Shown: positions 15,895-23,885, counted from the stretch's first letter. The stretch is DNA of 29,138 nucleotides from JBGTLW01 sp041743835 (GCA_041743835.1 JBGTLW010000129.1:1-29138); one strand, 5' to 3'. The notes: generated by a model from the letters alone, not told the origin. Numbers and translations: made by a program.

Positions 15895-16724
15895 CCACAC
15901 ACCACACCACCAGCCCGAACCGCCGACCCGCTGCCATGCCCCGCGGCTTCTCCCTCATGGAGGTGCTGATCGCCATCGGCGTGTTCGCCATCGGCATGGT
16001 CGCCGTCGCGTCCATCTTCCCGGTCGCCATTCTGCTCCAGAAGCAGACGGTGCAGGAAGTCGAAGCCACGCACTTCGGCCGCAACGCCAAGGCCCTCGTT
16101 GCCGCTCGCGGCTTTGTCGCCCCCGCCGGTGCATGGGACGCGATCGCCGCCGCCGGCGTCACCTCGGCCATGCCTGCGGCCGCGATGAACCAGTGGTCCC
16201 TCGCCGACCGCAGCTACAACACGCTCGAACCCACCAACCAGCGCCGCGTCTTCTGGGTCCCCATGTGCATCGACACAGACCCCAGCCCATCCAAGGCCTG
16301 GCAGGTCTTCGTCTTCGTCGTCAGGGGCGAGCGAGGCAAGACCTATGGCCCCGTCGCCGCAAACCCAGATATCGTAAATGGCGAAGACCCGAATTATGTG
16401 CCGAGAGTGAAACGGCAGGCAACCACCCTCGCTGTTACCGGCCCCGTCGTCAACCGATTCAATTTCGGCAACAACCCCCGAATCGTCCGCCCCGGCGAAA
16501 GCATCGTCGACCAAGATGGCCTCGTGTACATCGTCAACGCCGCCGACAACGCAGGCGTCGCCGTCAGCGGCGTCATCCCCGGCACGGCGGGTGCCAACGT
16601 GGACATCTGGTACGCCGCGCCCAACACCGCCGGGGGTACCTCAACGTTTGTCCGGCTCATCACGCTGATCGACAGCGGTGGCATCACCGGCACCGGCGAC
16701 GGCAACATCATCCGCACTCCCTGA
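15891..16724 (+). CDS. Minor pseudopilin (GspI/PilV-like)
   Basis: A 277-residue pre-pseudopilin with a 19-residue leader ending PRG and the helix FSLMEVLIAIGVFAIGMVAV. The MEVLIAIGVFAIG wording is characteristic of GspI/PilV-type minor pilins. Glu is at +5 and Gly at -1. The mature domain is larger than classical GspI and contains DGLVYIVNAAD and a TFVRLITLIDSGG segment near the C-terminus. It starts at an ATGA overlap with the gene before, and its stop is followed 7 bases later by the next pilin-like gene, so it belongs to the same operon. Confidence 0.82.
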   Translation: MTTHHTTSPNRRPAAMPRGFSLMEVLIAIGVFAIGMVAVASIFPVAILLQKQTVQEVEATHFGRNAKALVAARGFVAPAGAWDAIAAAGVTSAMPAAAMNQWSLADRSYNTLEPTNQRRVFWVPMCIDTDPSPSKAWQVFVFVVRGERGKTYGPVAANPDIVNGEDPNYVPRVKRQATTLAVTGPVVNRFNFGNNPRIVRPGESIVDQDGLVYIVNAADNAGVAVSGVIPGTAGANVDIWYAAPNTAGGTSTFVRLITLIDSGGITGTGDGNIIRTP

Positions 16725-16731
16725 GTCAGCC

Positions 16732-18150
16732 ATGAAGCACCCGCTAAACAACCTCACCATGACCCGCAAGGCGCACCACGGCTTCACGATCATCGAACTG
16801 ATCGTGGCGGTCGGGGTCGCGTCGCTGCTGCTGTTCATGGTGAACTTCATCTTCAACGACGCGACCCGCGCTGTGTCCCGAGGCATCGCGCTATCCGACA
16901 TCATCGCCGACACCCGCGGCGGTTCGGACCAGTTCGATATCGACGCGGCCGTGATGGTCGGCCCCACCACCAGCCCGGCAACCGAGGCCGGCGGATTTCA
17001 GGTGATCGCCAACCACCAGATCAACGCCCAGGTCCGCCGTGGCCCCCGCCTGCGCGAAGAGGCCGCAACCGTCCGCGCCGACCAACTCGTCTTCATCCGC
17101 CTCCGCGACGACGGCTCAAACCGCCTACTGCCGATGACGCCGAAGACCAACGGTACTTTCCAGAACGATTTCCTCCGGGACACGAACGACCCGAACTCGG
17201 GCTACACGGCCGAGCACGTCAAGGTTTGGTTCGGTCACGTACAACTAACTACTTCCGTCGGGGCGAGTGGTGGGGCTTTGGGCAGCGGCTCCAACCGAAT
17301 CGCCAACGACTGGGTGTTAGGCCGACAGGCCATGTTCCTTGTCGATGAGAGTCCCGGCAATCAAGCGATCCCCAATAACCACATCCACGCCGCGGCCAGC
17401 GCCAGGTTTAACGAATCCGTCGGCGGGTATGGCACCCACAAACCGCCAGTTGCCACCGTGCCGGACCTGGTTTATGCCGGATTGACGGACATGGCCGGGC
17501 AAGTCCTCGGCCCACAAAGCGTGGCCGGTTCGATTAACCAGCTGCTTGGAGCGACCGCAAGCAACGCAGCGTATCGCACCGCAGCCTACAACTACGCCTA
17601 CCTCTCGCAGCGCCTCTGGGCCAACCCCGCGCCGCGCGTAGACAACTCTGGTGATCTCTACGGCATCGCGGCGTGGCAGGTGGCGCAGATGCACCCGATC
17701 TTCCTCAACCACGTCAGCGATTTCATCGTCGAGTTCGCGGCTGACACAGACCTGGATGGGGAAATCGACACGCATGACCACGATGGCAGCAACGCCACGC
17801 CGGAAATCATCAAGTGGTACGTCGATGATGACTTTGCCAATGAACCGGGCACCGGCGGGTACGATGCCTCTCGGCCCGCGACGTATCCATTGCCTGCCGG
17901 TTCCGCCTACCGCACCGCCGTGTATGACACCAACCCGCCCGGCGGAGCCGCCGGCGCCTTTGTCTGGCGGCACGACGATGCGAACTTTCTCGTGCAGACC
18001 GACTCCGCCACATACCCCAACCAACCCAGCTTTTGGCCCTACATGATCCGCATCCGCTACCGCATGCACGACTCGCGGGGCGTGATCGAGTCGGGCGACA
18101 ACCAGCACGGCATGTGGTTTGAGCACGTGATCCGCGTCAAGCGGCCGTAA
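16732..18150 (+). CDS. Large minor pseudopilin (GspJ-like)
   Basis: The 472-residue pre-pseudopilin has a 17-residue leader (ending KAHHG) and the helix FTIIELIVAVGVASLLLFMVN, with Glu at +5 and Gly at -1. GspJ proteins are usually about 200 residues, so this one is more than twice the norm. An Asp-rich segment with the look of a calcium loop, DTDLDGEIDTHDHDG, starts at residue 339. The C-terminal FWPYMIRIRYRMHDSRG and WFEHVIRVKRP match the end of GspJ-like domains. I chose the ATG at 16732, 7 bases after the previous stop; an in-frame ATG at 16759 is possible. The middle part (about 17220-17560) looks less GC-rich than the ends, hinting at a lineage-specific insert. Confidence 0.8.
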   Translation: MKHPLNNLTMTRKAHHGFTIIELIVAVGVASLLLFMVNFIFNDATRAVSRGIALSDIIADTRGGSDQFDIDAAVMVGPTTSPATEAGGFQVIANHQINAQVRRGPRLREEAATVRADQLVFIRLRDDGSNRLLPMTPKTNGTFQNDFLRDTNDPNSGYTAEHVKVWFGHVQLTTSVGASGGALGSGSNRIANDWVLGRQAMFLVDESPGNQAIPNNHIHAAASARFNESVGGYGTHKPPVATVPDLVYAGLTDMAGQVLGPQSVAGSINQLLGATASNAAYRTAAYNYAYLSQRLWANPAPRVDNSGDLYGIAAWQVAQMHPIFLNHVSDFIVEFAADTDLDGEIDTHDHDGSNATPEIIKWYVDDDFANEPGTGGYDASRPATYPLPAGSAYRTAVYDTNPPGGAAGAFVWRHDDANFLVQTDSATYPNQPSFWPYMIRIRYRMHDSRGVIESGDNQHGMWFEHVIRVKRP

Positions 18151-18209
18151 ACACCACCGTATTCATCGGGCCACCCGGTATTGTGCCGGCCCGGCCCCGA
18201 CAACCCGAC

Positions 18210-18228
18210 GCCCGGCATGAGGCCGGGC
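18210..18228 (+). promoter_or_regulatory. Strong GC hairpin upstream of the GspK-like gene
   Basis: GCCCGGC-ATGAG-GCCGGGC is a perfect 7-bp GC stem with a 5-base loop, placed in the 111-base gap before the GspK-like gene and ending 20 bases before its AAAGGAG. No T run follows, so it is more likely an mRNA stability, processing or translation-tuning element than a terminator. Confidence 0.45.
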
Positions 18229-18261
18229 AATCCCAACCGGGGAGATGCAAAGGAGTTCATG

Positions 18262-21200
18262 ATGACAACGCAACCGCAACCGGACCCCGCCCACCGCACA
18301 CCCCGCCCCGCCGCCGCCAAGCGTGGATCGGTGCTGGTGGTGGTGGTGGTGGTGATCGTTCTTCTGACGGTACTCGGCGCGGTGTACCTGCAAGTCGCGC
18401 AGGTGCAACGGGCCGTCGCCGCCCAACCGATCGACAACATCGACACGATCCTCGCGTCGGTCGTGCAGGAGATTCAACTGCAACTGGCGCAGGACATCTT
18501 CGACGACTCCGGCGTCCTCTTCGGCCCCGGTGTCGAGCCGTGGGACAGGCCGATGCTCAACACCGGCGCGACGCGTCCCGTCCCAGACCCGATTACCGGC
18601 GCACCGGGCAATGCCCCCGGCGGCACCAATGATGATGTGTGGCTCGACTCGGCCTTCCCCTACAACGATAGCGGGACGATGCGCTGGGCCCGTGTCAGCG
18701 ATCTGAGCGGCCGCGTGTTCAACCGCGATACCACCACGGGCCACCCGACGGGCAACAGCCAGGTGATCACCACGGCCCTGATGAACGACGTGGACATCAC
18801 CAACAACCAACTGGTGGACGCCGACGGCGACGGCATCGGCGACTCGCGCTGGGAGCGTGCCCCGATCCCGCTGATGACCGGCGTGGAATACTTCATGGCC
18901 GTGCGCATCATCGACGCCAGCAGCTTGGTGAACCTGCGTGCCGGTACCTCCATCACGGCCAACGGAACCGACACCGTCGGCGACATCACAGGCTACTTCC
19001 CCACCAGTCAGGACATCAGCCGGCTGATCCAGAAGCGCACCGGCAGTGCGAACGCGGGCACCGACTTGGATAGTTTCTTTACGGGTCTGCGGCAGAGTCA
19101 TCCGTTGCCCGCTGTCGCACCGTTTTATCCGACGCCCTTCGGCCTTACCAACCTCGCGACCGGGACCTATGGCGGAGGACAGATCCGCTCCTGGCTCGAC
19201 GATATTGCTCAGCCGGGTAGCCTTACCCCCTACGCTACGGACCTCGTCGCACTCGCCTACCGCAATGGGGCGTTCGCCAACACAAGCGGTGGCGGGACGG
19301 ATTACGAAGCACAACTCGGTGCCGCACTCGACGCCCCAGGGGCCGAGCGAGGCACCAGCCAGAACGAGTGGGCCCCCGCTGCCACCGCCGCCTCATTCCC
19401 CAGCATCCGTCACAAGGTCACCCCATTCTCCGGCCACGCGCTGTTCGCTTCCAACCGCGATGGCGGGGCGTTCCGCACCAAGGACGACCTGAACTACCGT
19501 GACGCAGCCACCCCGCAGACGCGGGCCACTCGCATCCGTGATCGGCTCCAGAGCATCTTCGCGCTCAACGGCGGGGTCACGGGTCAGTTGAGCCCCGCAG
19601 AACTGGCCGCGGCGTTCGCGGCCAATATCGCTGAGTACTCTGATTACAACAACCTGATTGACACCGCAGTCACCTCCGGCGGGGTCACGTGGTACGGCCT
19701 CGAAGCGCTGCCGTTCCTACGCGAGGCTTATGTGCAGGTGCTCTACCAAGACACTGGGGGGGACCTTGTCTGGGAGCCGGTGCCCGACTCGCACGGAGTG
19801 ATCGTGGAAATCGGCAACCCATTTGATCGGCCGATCATCTTTAACAGTGCCGATCCGGATCGCCCCGCCATCCGAATCGCCTTGCTCAAAACCGATGGCA
19901 CAACTGAGACAGAACTGGATACCTTCGAGATACCAGACTCCGCACCCACCATGCCGCCGCGCGACCCTACCGGCACGGACACCGACCGTGAGGAATTGAT
20001 CTTTATCGCAGACGGCACGGCGGCGCTGGATGAAACGGGCGAAACCAAGGGTCAATTTTTGACCACCTCAATCCTCTCCGACAACCCGGATTATCCTTTC
20101 AATCAGGTCTCAATGCCGGGCTTCGACCTGAGCGGGTTGACTGAGGGTGATGAGGTGATTTTTGCGATGCAGGTGGAGGTCGGGGCCAAGGGCTCGGGCA
20201 ACTGGGTTACGTATGACCGGCTGTATGGCAGCGGGACCGACAGCATCTCGTTCCCCGACGAAGTGGACTTCAATCAAGCCGGCTCGGTCCCGCCAGCCGC
20301 CAAGGCCAGCGGCCGGGCGTGGATGCAAAAAGGCATCACCCGTGCTGGCGGCGGGATTGATTATCTGTCGAACAGTGGCAAGGTGATAACCGTCAACCGC
20401 GTGGCCGCCGATTTGGTCGCGCCGGACGCGAATAACTGGCCCGGCGAGACGGCCACGGAGTACGTCAGTGATGCGGACAACTTCGGCACAGATAACAAAG
20501 GCCCTGCGGGCGATCCGAATCTAGACGACTTCCAACTCACTCTGGCAAACCGGCCAATTTTCTCGGTGGCTGAGCTGGGGTGGATTTTGATGTTCGGCTT
20601 CGCCGAAGATTTTGCCGCGACCAATGGCATCCCCGGAGGCGACCTGCCGGCGCTACTCAGTGGGCCGGATGGCACAACCCCAACGATTCCTAGAAGCGAG
20701 TGGTTCCTGCGCTTCGACAATAATGCACCATTAACCACCAACGCAGTAGCCGCCACCGTCGGCGGACAGGACATCACCTATGCCGAGTTGGTCATGGATG
20801 AGTTCACCACCCTGCACCCCGGCTATGACGGCGTCGATAATGACGGTGACGGTTCGATCGACAACGACAGGGAGCAGTTCGTCTTCGGCACGATGAACAT
20901 CAACACCGCGCCGCGACACCTCGCGACGCTGGCCGCGTCGTACCCCGGCTCGATCGCGCAGACGGAAGCCCTGATCGGTGTGATCCAGGGGGGCGGTGTC
21001 GTGGCGAGCATGGGGCAGGTGGTCAGCCGGATCGTCGCAGGCACAGCCCCGCCGGGTGCTGGCGAAGTTGCCTTCGATCTCTACCCCATGCCCGAGGCGA
21101 CGCTACCCGTTGCCTCCGGCGGGCAGGAGGCGGTGCAGTACCCCATCGCCGGCGATGCCGAAGAAGCGATGAAGCGGGCGCAGTTCTTCCTGCAAACCTT

Positions 21201-21372
21201 CACCAACCGCAGTGATGTGTTTATCGCACACATCTTCGTCGGGGGGTACACCGGCAGCGGTGGGACCTATGACGAACTGATCGAGTCTGGGCGGATGATT
21301 GTGATCTTTAATCGGGCGAACATGACCAGCGCGAACGATTCGCCGGAGGTGTTGGCGTCGTTCCGGTATTGA
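18262..21372 (+). CDS. Giant GspK-like minor pseudopilin
   Basis: This 1036-residue protein has a basic leader (QPDPAHRTPRPAAAKRGS) and a very hydrophobic valine-rich helix (VLVVVVVVIVLLTVLGAVYLQVA). This is like the membrane segment of GspK/PilX proteins but without the Phe+1 and Glu+5 of the other pilins here. GspK also lacks Glu+5, which supports a tip role. The rest is a long extracytoplasmic region with two Asp-rich calcium-type loops, DADGDGIGDSRWE (from residue 186) and DGVDNDGDGSIDND (from 856), and FGTMNINTAPRHLATLAAS near 876, typical of the GspK SAM-like domain. Typical GspK is about 330 residues, so the extra 700 are unexplained. AAGGAG lies 6 bases before this ATG; an ATG 3 bases upstream is also possible. 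Confidence 0.78.
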   Translation: MTTQPQPDPAHRTPRPAAAKRGSVLVVVVVVIVLLTVLGAVYLQVAQVQRAVAAQPIDNIDTILASVVQEIQLQLAQDIFDDSGVLFGPGVEPWDRPMLNTGATRPVPDPITGAPGNAPGGTNDDVWLDSAFPYNDSGTMRWARVSDLSGRVFNRDTTTGHPTGNSQVITTALMNDVDITNNQLVDADGDGIGDSRWERAPIPLMTGVEYFMAVRIIDASSLVNLRAGTSITANGTDTVGDITGYFPTSQDISRLIQKRTGSANAGTDLDSFFTGLRQSHPLPAVAPFYPTPFGLTNLATGTYGGGQIRSWLDDIAQPGSLTPYATDLVALAYRNGAFANTSGGGTDYEAQLGAALDAPGAERGTSQNEWAPAATAASFPSIRHKVTPFSGHALFASNRDGGAFRTKDDLNYRDAATPQTRATRIRDRLQSIFALNGGVTGQLSPAELAAAFAANIAEYSDYNNLIDTAVTSGGVTWYGLEALPFLREAYVQVLYQDTGGDLVWEPVPDSHGVIVEIGNPFDRPIIFNSADPDRPAIRIALLKTDGTTETELDTFEIPDSAPTMPPRDPTGTDTDREELIFIADGTAALDETGETKGQFLTTSILSDNPDYPFNQVSMPGFDLSGLTEGDEVIFAMQVEVGAKGSGNWVTYDRLYGSGTDSISFPDEVDFNQAGSVPPAAKASGRAWMQKGITRAGGGIDYLSNSGKVITVNRVAADLVAPDANNWPGETATEYVSDADNFGTDNKGPAGDPNLDDFQLTLANRPIFSVAELGWILMFGFAEDFAATNGIPGGDLPALLSGPDGTTPTIPRSEWFLRFDNNAPLTTNAVAATVGGQDITYAELVMDEFTTLHPGYDGVDNDGDGSIDNDREQFVFGTMNINTAPRHLATLAASYPGSIAQTEALIGVIQGGGVVASMGQVVSRIVAGTAPPGAGEVAFDLYPMPEATLPVASGGQEAVQYPIAGDAEEAMKRAQFFLQTFTNRSDVFIAHIFVGGYTGSGGTYDELIESGRMIVIFNRANMTSANDSPEVLASFRY
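18337..18354 (+). repeat. (GTG)6 triplet microsatellite inside the GspK-like gene
   Basis: Six consecutive GTG codons encode a run of valines in the membrane helix of the GspK-like protein, just after GTG-CTG. All units are in frame, so slippage would change the helix length by whole residues without breaking the gene. This is the longest triplet run I noticed in the window. Confidence 0.8.
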
Positions 21373-21384
21373 GCGGGCGTAAGC

Positions 21385-21493
21385 CAAAGCCGAGGGATAG
21401 CCATCCCTCGGCGTTCCTGCGGGGCGGCCCGGTAGAGCGGTTCACCGCACGGAGAAGAGGCCGAGGCCGAGGGATGGCGATCCCTCGGCTTTG
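21385..21493. repeat. 109-bp intergenic element with two identical-stem hairpins
   Basis: Two hairpins share the same 10-bp perfect stem, GCCGAGGGAT/ATCCCTCGGC: one at 21389-21412 (loop AGCC) and one at 21466-21489 (loop GGCG). The outermost arms extend to 14-bp inverted termini, CAAAGCCGAGGGAT (21385-21398) and ATCCCTCGGCTTTG (21480-21493). A smaller GCGG-TTCA-CCGC stem sits between them (21437-21448). This looks like a REP/BIME-type palindromic unit. It starts 13 bases after the GspK-like stop and ends 46 bases before the HIT gene, so it could also end the pseudopilus transcript. No transposase is nearby. Confidence 0.75.
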
Positions 21494-21538
21494 GGGGTGG
21501 GGGGAGTTGGCAGGCGGTTGTGGATATGGAGACAGCGG

Positions 21539-21958
21539 ATGGGCAAGGGTATATTCGAGAAGATTGTGGACGGGGAGATTCCTTCGCACAAGGTGTACGA
21601 GGATGAGTTCGTGTTCGCCTTCCTGGACATCAGACCGCTCTCGCGTGGGCACTGCCTGCTGATCCCCAAGGTTTGTTACGTCACGCTGGATCAGGTGCCC
21701 GCGGAGGTGGCGGCTGCGCTGGGTCGGGCGCTGCCGATGCTCGCGCGTGCGGTCATGAAGGCGACCGGGGCCTCGGCCTACAACGTGCTGCAAAACAACG
21801 GCAAGCTCGCGCATCAGGCGGTCGATCACGTTCACTTCCACATCATCCCCAAGTTCGAGACCGGCGAAGGCCTGGGCATCGACTGGCTGGCGGGCGAGTT
21901 AAAAGATGGTGCGGCGCTGCGTGACGCGATCGTTGCGGCGATCGAGCCTCCGCAATAG
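21539..21958 (+). CDS. HIT-family nucleotide-binding hydrolase (HinT-like)
   Basis: The 139-residue protein belongs to the histidine-triad superfamily, which hydrolyses nucleotide phosphoramidates or dinucleoside polyphosphates in the cytoplasm. It has FEKIVDGEIPSHKVYED near the start and the substrate-contacting FLDIRPLSRGHCLLIPK. NVLQNNGKLAHQAVDHVHFHIIPK follows, with the catalytic triad H97, H99 and H101. The N-terminal half resembles HinT, while the length (139) is slightly longer than classical 110-120-residue HinT because of a C-terminal helix (LAGELKDGAALRDAIVAAIE). GGAG lies 7 bases before the chosen ATG. An upstream in-frame start at 21491 would lie inside the hairpin element and is unlikely. 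It stands alone between two structured intergenic elements. Confidence 0.92.
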   Translation: MGKGIFEKIVDGEIPSHKVYEDEFVFAFLDIRPLSRGHCLLIPKVCYVTLDQVPAEVAAALGRALPMLARAVMKATGASAYNVLQNNGKLAHQAVDHVHFHIIPKFETGEGLGIDWLAGELKDGAALRDAIVAAIEPPQ

Positions 21959-22032
21959 CCCACGCGCAACGCGGGCGCGGTCACAGCGGCCACGATTGCG
22001 CTTAGGCCGCGCGGACGTTGACCGCGGGCTAT
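21955..22032. repeat. 78-bp palindrome-rich element between the HIT gene and hisB
   Basis: The ends ATAGCCC (21955-21961) and GGGCTAT (22026-22032) are perfect inverted repeats; the left one contains the HIT gene's TAG stop. Inside, CGCGGTCA (21976-21983) pairs with TGACCGCG (22019-22026), and GCGCAA (21964-21969) pairs with TTGCGC (21996-22001), so alternative structures are possible. It lies between convergent genes and may act as a bidirectional terminator or a REP-like unit. It differs in sequence from the element at 21385-21493. Confidence 0.55.
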
Positions 22033-22055
22033 GGGGATAGGCTGACGCCGCCGCG

Positions 22056-22682
22056 CTACAGGGTGCCCTTGGTGGAGGGGACGTCGTCGCCTGTCACGGC
22101 GACGGCCTGGCGCAGGGCCCGGCCAAAGGCCTTGAAGATCGCCTCGGCGATGTGGTGGTTGTTCTGACCCCAGGGGACCTCGATGTGCAGGTTCATGCGG
22201 GCGTTGTTGACCACGGCGTGGAAGAACTCTTCGACCAGTTGCACATCGAACACACCCATCGTTTGCCCGACAATCGCGGCCTTGCCCTGCGGCTCGATGC
22301 CAAACGAGGTCCAGTTGACCTTGTACACCAGCGCGGGTCGGCCAGAAAGATCAAGCGCGACACGGGCGAGCGCATCTTCCATCGGCACATCGGCGCTGCC
22401 GTAGCGCTCGATGCCGCGCTTGTCGCCGAGCGCCTGATCAATCGCCTGCCCCAGCGCGATACCCACATCCTCGACGGTGTGGTGGTCGTCCACCTGGGTG
22501 TCGCCTTCGCAGGTGACGCGGAGGCCAAGCCGGCCGTGCCTTGCGACGTGGTCGAGCATGTGGTCGAAGAACCCAACGCCGGTGGCATGGGCGTAGTCGC
22601 CCTGCTTCTGCGGGTCGAGCGCGAGCGCAAGGTCGATCTTCGTCTCGTTGGTCTTTCGCTGGATGGCGGCGGTACGCGGCAT
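22056..22682 (-). CDS. hisB: Imidazoleglycerol-phosphate dehydratase
   Basis: HisB dehydrates imidazole glycerol phosphate to imidazole acetol phosphate in histidine biosynthesis. The 208-residue protein is the monofunctional form, with no histidinol phosphatase domain. It has the metal-binding motifs FFDHMLDHVARHG, DDHHTVEDVGIALGQA and the second histidine cluster NNHHIAEAIFKAFGRAL, which together form the di-manganese site. SADVPMEDALARVALDLSGRP is also typical. The upstream neighbour on the same strand is hisC, 90 bases away, which supplies the next enzyme of the pathway, so the pair likely forms an operon. The ATG gives a normal N-terminus (MPRTAAIQRKTNETKI). Confidence 0.97.
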   Translation of the reverse strand: MPRTAAIQRKTNETKIDLALALDPQKQGDYAHATGVGFFDHMLDHVARHGRLGLRVTCEGDTQVDDHHTVEDVGIALGQAIDQALGDKRGIERYGSADVPMEDALARVALDLSGRPALVYKVNWTSFGIEPQGKAAIVGQTMGVFDVQLVEEFFHAVVNNARMNLHIEVPWGQNNHHIAEAIFKAFGRALRQAVAVTGDDVPSTKGTL

Positions 22683-22772
22683 AGCTGGAGTTTAACAGGA
22701 GTCACACGGGGGCGGCTGCTGCGGGGCGGGCGATCCACTCAACGGGACGGGGGCATGGGCTGCGGCGCAGCG

Positions 22773-23885
22773 TCAGGCGTAGCGATCGATCGCTTCGAGC
22801 AGGGCCGCGTTCTGCTCTGGCGTCCCGAGCGTGATGCGGATTTTATCGTCGAGACCCGGCGTGCTGAAGTAGCGGATGAGTATGCGCTGATCTTTGAGGT
22901 ATTGGTAGATCGCCCGCGCGCCGGGCCGGCCGGACCCGGATGGCGGGGTCGCGAGGATGAAGTTGGTGTGGCTGGGGTATACGTGATACCCACGCTGGGC
23001 CAGCGCCTCGGTCAATGCGCCTCGCTCCCGGCAGACCATGTCCCACGACGCGCGGGCGTGGTCCTGGTCCTGCAGTGCGGCGGTGGCGGCAACCTGTGCG
23101 AGGATATCGGTGTTGTAGGAGTCGCGGGCCTTGTCCATCGCTGCGATCAGCGCGGGTGATGCGATGCCGTAGCCAAAGCGCAGCCCCGCGAGTGAATAGC
23201 CCTTGCTCAGCGACCGCAGCAGCACGACGTTGGGCAGCGCGGCCGAGCCCCGCACCAGGTCCAGCGCGTTGCCCGGAGCGAAATCGACATACGCCTCATC
23301 GACCACCAGCACACCCCGGAAAGCCAGCGCGATCTCACGCAGTTTGTCCACGGCTTCATACCGGCCCGACGGCGCGTGCGGATTCACGATGAAACCAAGC
23401 TGACAGCCCGCGTCGTTCCACGCCTGTGCCACGCTTTGCGGCAGGGCGAAATCCGGCTCGCGGTCCACCGTGGTCACTGGCGTGTCCTGGATGTCCGCTA
23501 GCACGCTGTAGAGCGAGTAGCTCGGCCGGGTCATCCCGATGCCCCCGCCCCCCGCCGACCTCGGCTCACAGAACACGGTGACCAGCAGGCGCAGCAGCTC
23601 ATCCCCGCCGTTGGTCGCGATGATCTGATCGGGGGTGACGCTGTGCAAAGCGGCGGCGGCGGCGCGGAACCACTTGGCGTCCGGCGGGGGATAGAGCCGT
23701 AATGCTTCTGGGGCGAGCGTGCGGATGGCCTCCATCACCTTTGGTGAGGGTGGTATCGGGTTTTCGTTGGTGTTGAGCTTGATCACCCCGCCGGTGCCCG
23801 CCGTCTCCCGGAAGGTGGGCTGCTCGCCGGGGACGTAGGCGGCGAGGCGGTGGATATTGTCGCGTTCAAGGGGCATGGCGGACAT
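22773..23885 (-). CDS. hisC: Histidinol-phosphate aminotransferase
   Basis: HisC is a fold-type I PLP enzyme that converts imidazole acetol phosphate to histidinol phosphate. The 370-residue protein carries IKLNTNENPIPPSP (substrate region), TNGGDELLRLL (cofactor phosphate binding), N168 in FIVNPHAPSG, D196-E-A-Y in VVDEAYVDF and the Schiff-base lysine K228 in LRSLSKGYSLAGLRFGYG. A C-terminal arginine region lies in DDKIRITLGTPEQN. The family's usual NPNNPTG is NPHAPSG here. The start is uncertain: TTG at 23912, ATG at 23885 and ATG at 23876 are all in frame with poor ribosome binding sites. I used 23885. Its 5' end faces the TsaC-YwlE fusion gene, with a short divergent promoter region between them. 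Confidence 0.95.
   Translation of the reverse strand: MSAMPLERDNIHRLAAYVPGEQPTFRETAGTGGVIKLNTNENPIPPSPKVMEAIRTLAPEALRLYPPPDAKWFRAAAAALHSVTPDQIIATNGGDELLRLLVTVFCEPRSAGGGGIGMTRPSYSLYSVLADIQDTPVTTVDREPDFALPQSVAQAWNDAGCQLGFIVNPHAPSGRYEAVDKLREIALAFRGVLVVDEAYVDFAPGNALDLVRGSAALPNVVLLRSLSKGYSLAGLRFGYGIASPALIAAMDKARDSYNTDILAQVAATAALQDQDHARASWDMVCRERGALTEALAQRGYHVYPSHTNFILATPPSGSGRPGARAIYQYLKDQRILIRYFSTPGLDDKIRITLGTPEQNAALLEAIDRYA

Noticed and set aside
18163..19314. A 383-codon - strand open frame opposite the start of the GspK-like gene.
   Set aside because: It is an antisense shadow; the + frame has the ribosome binding site, basic leader and membrane helix.
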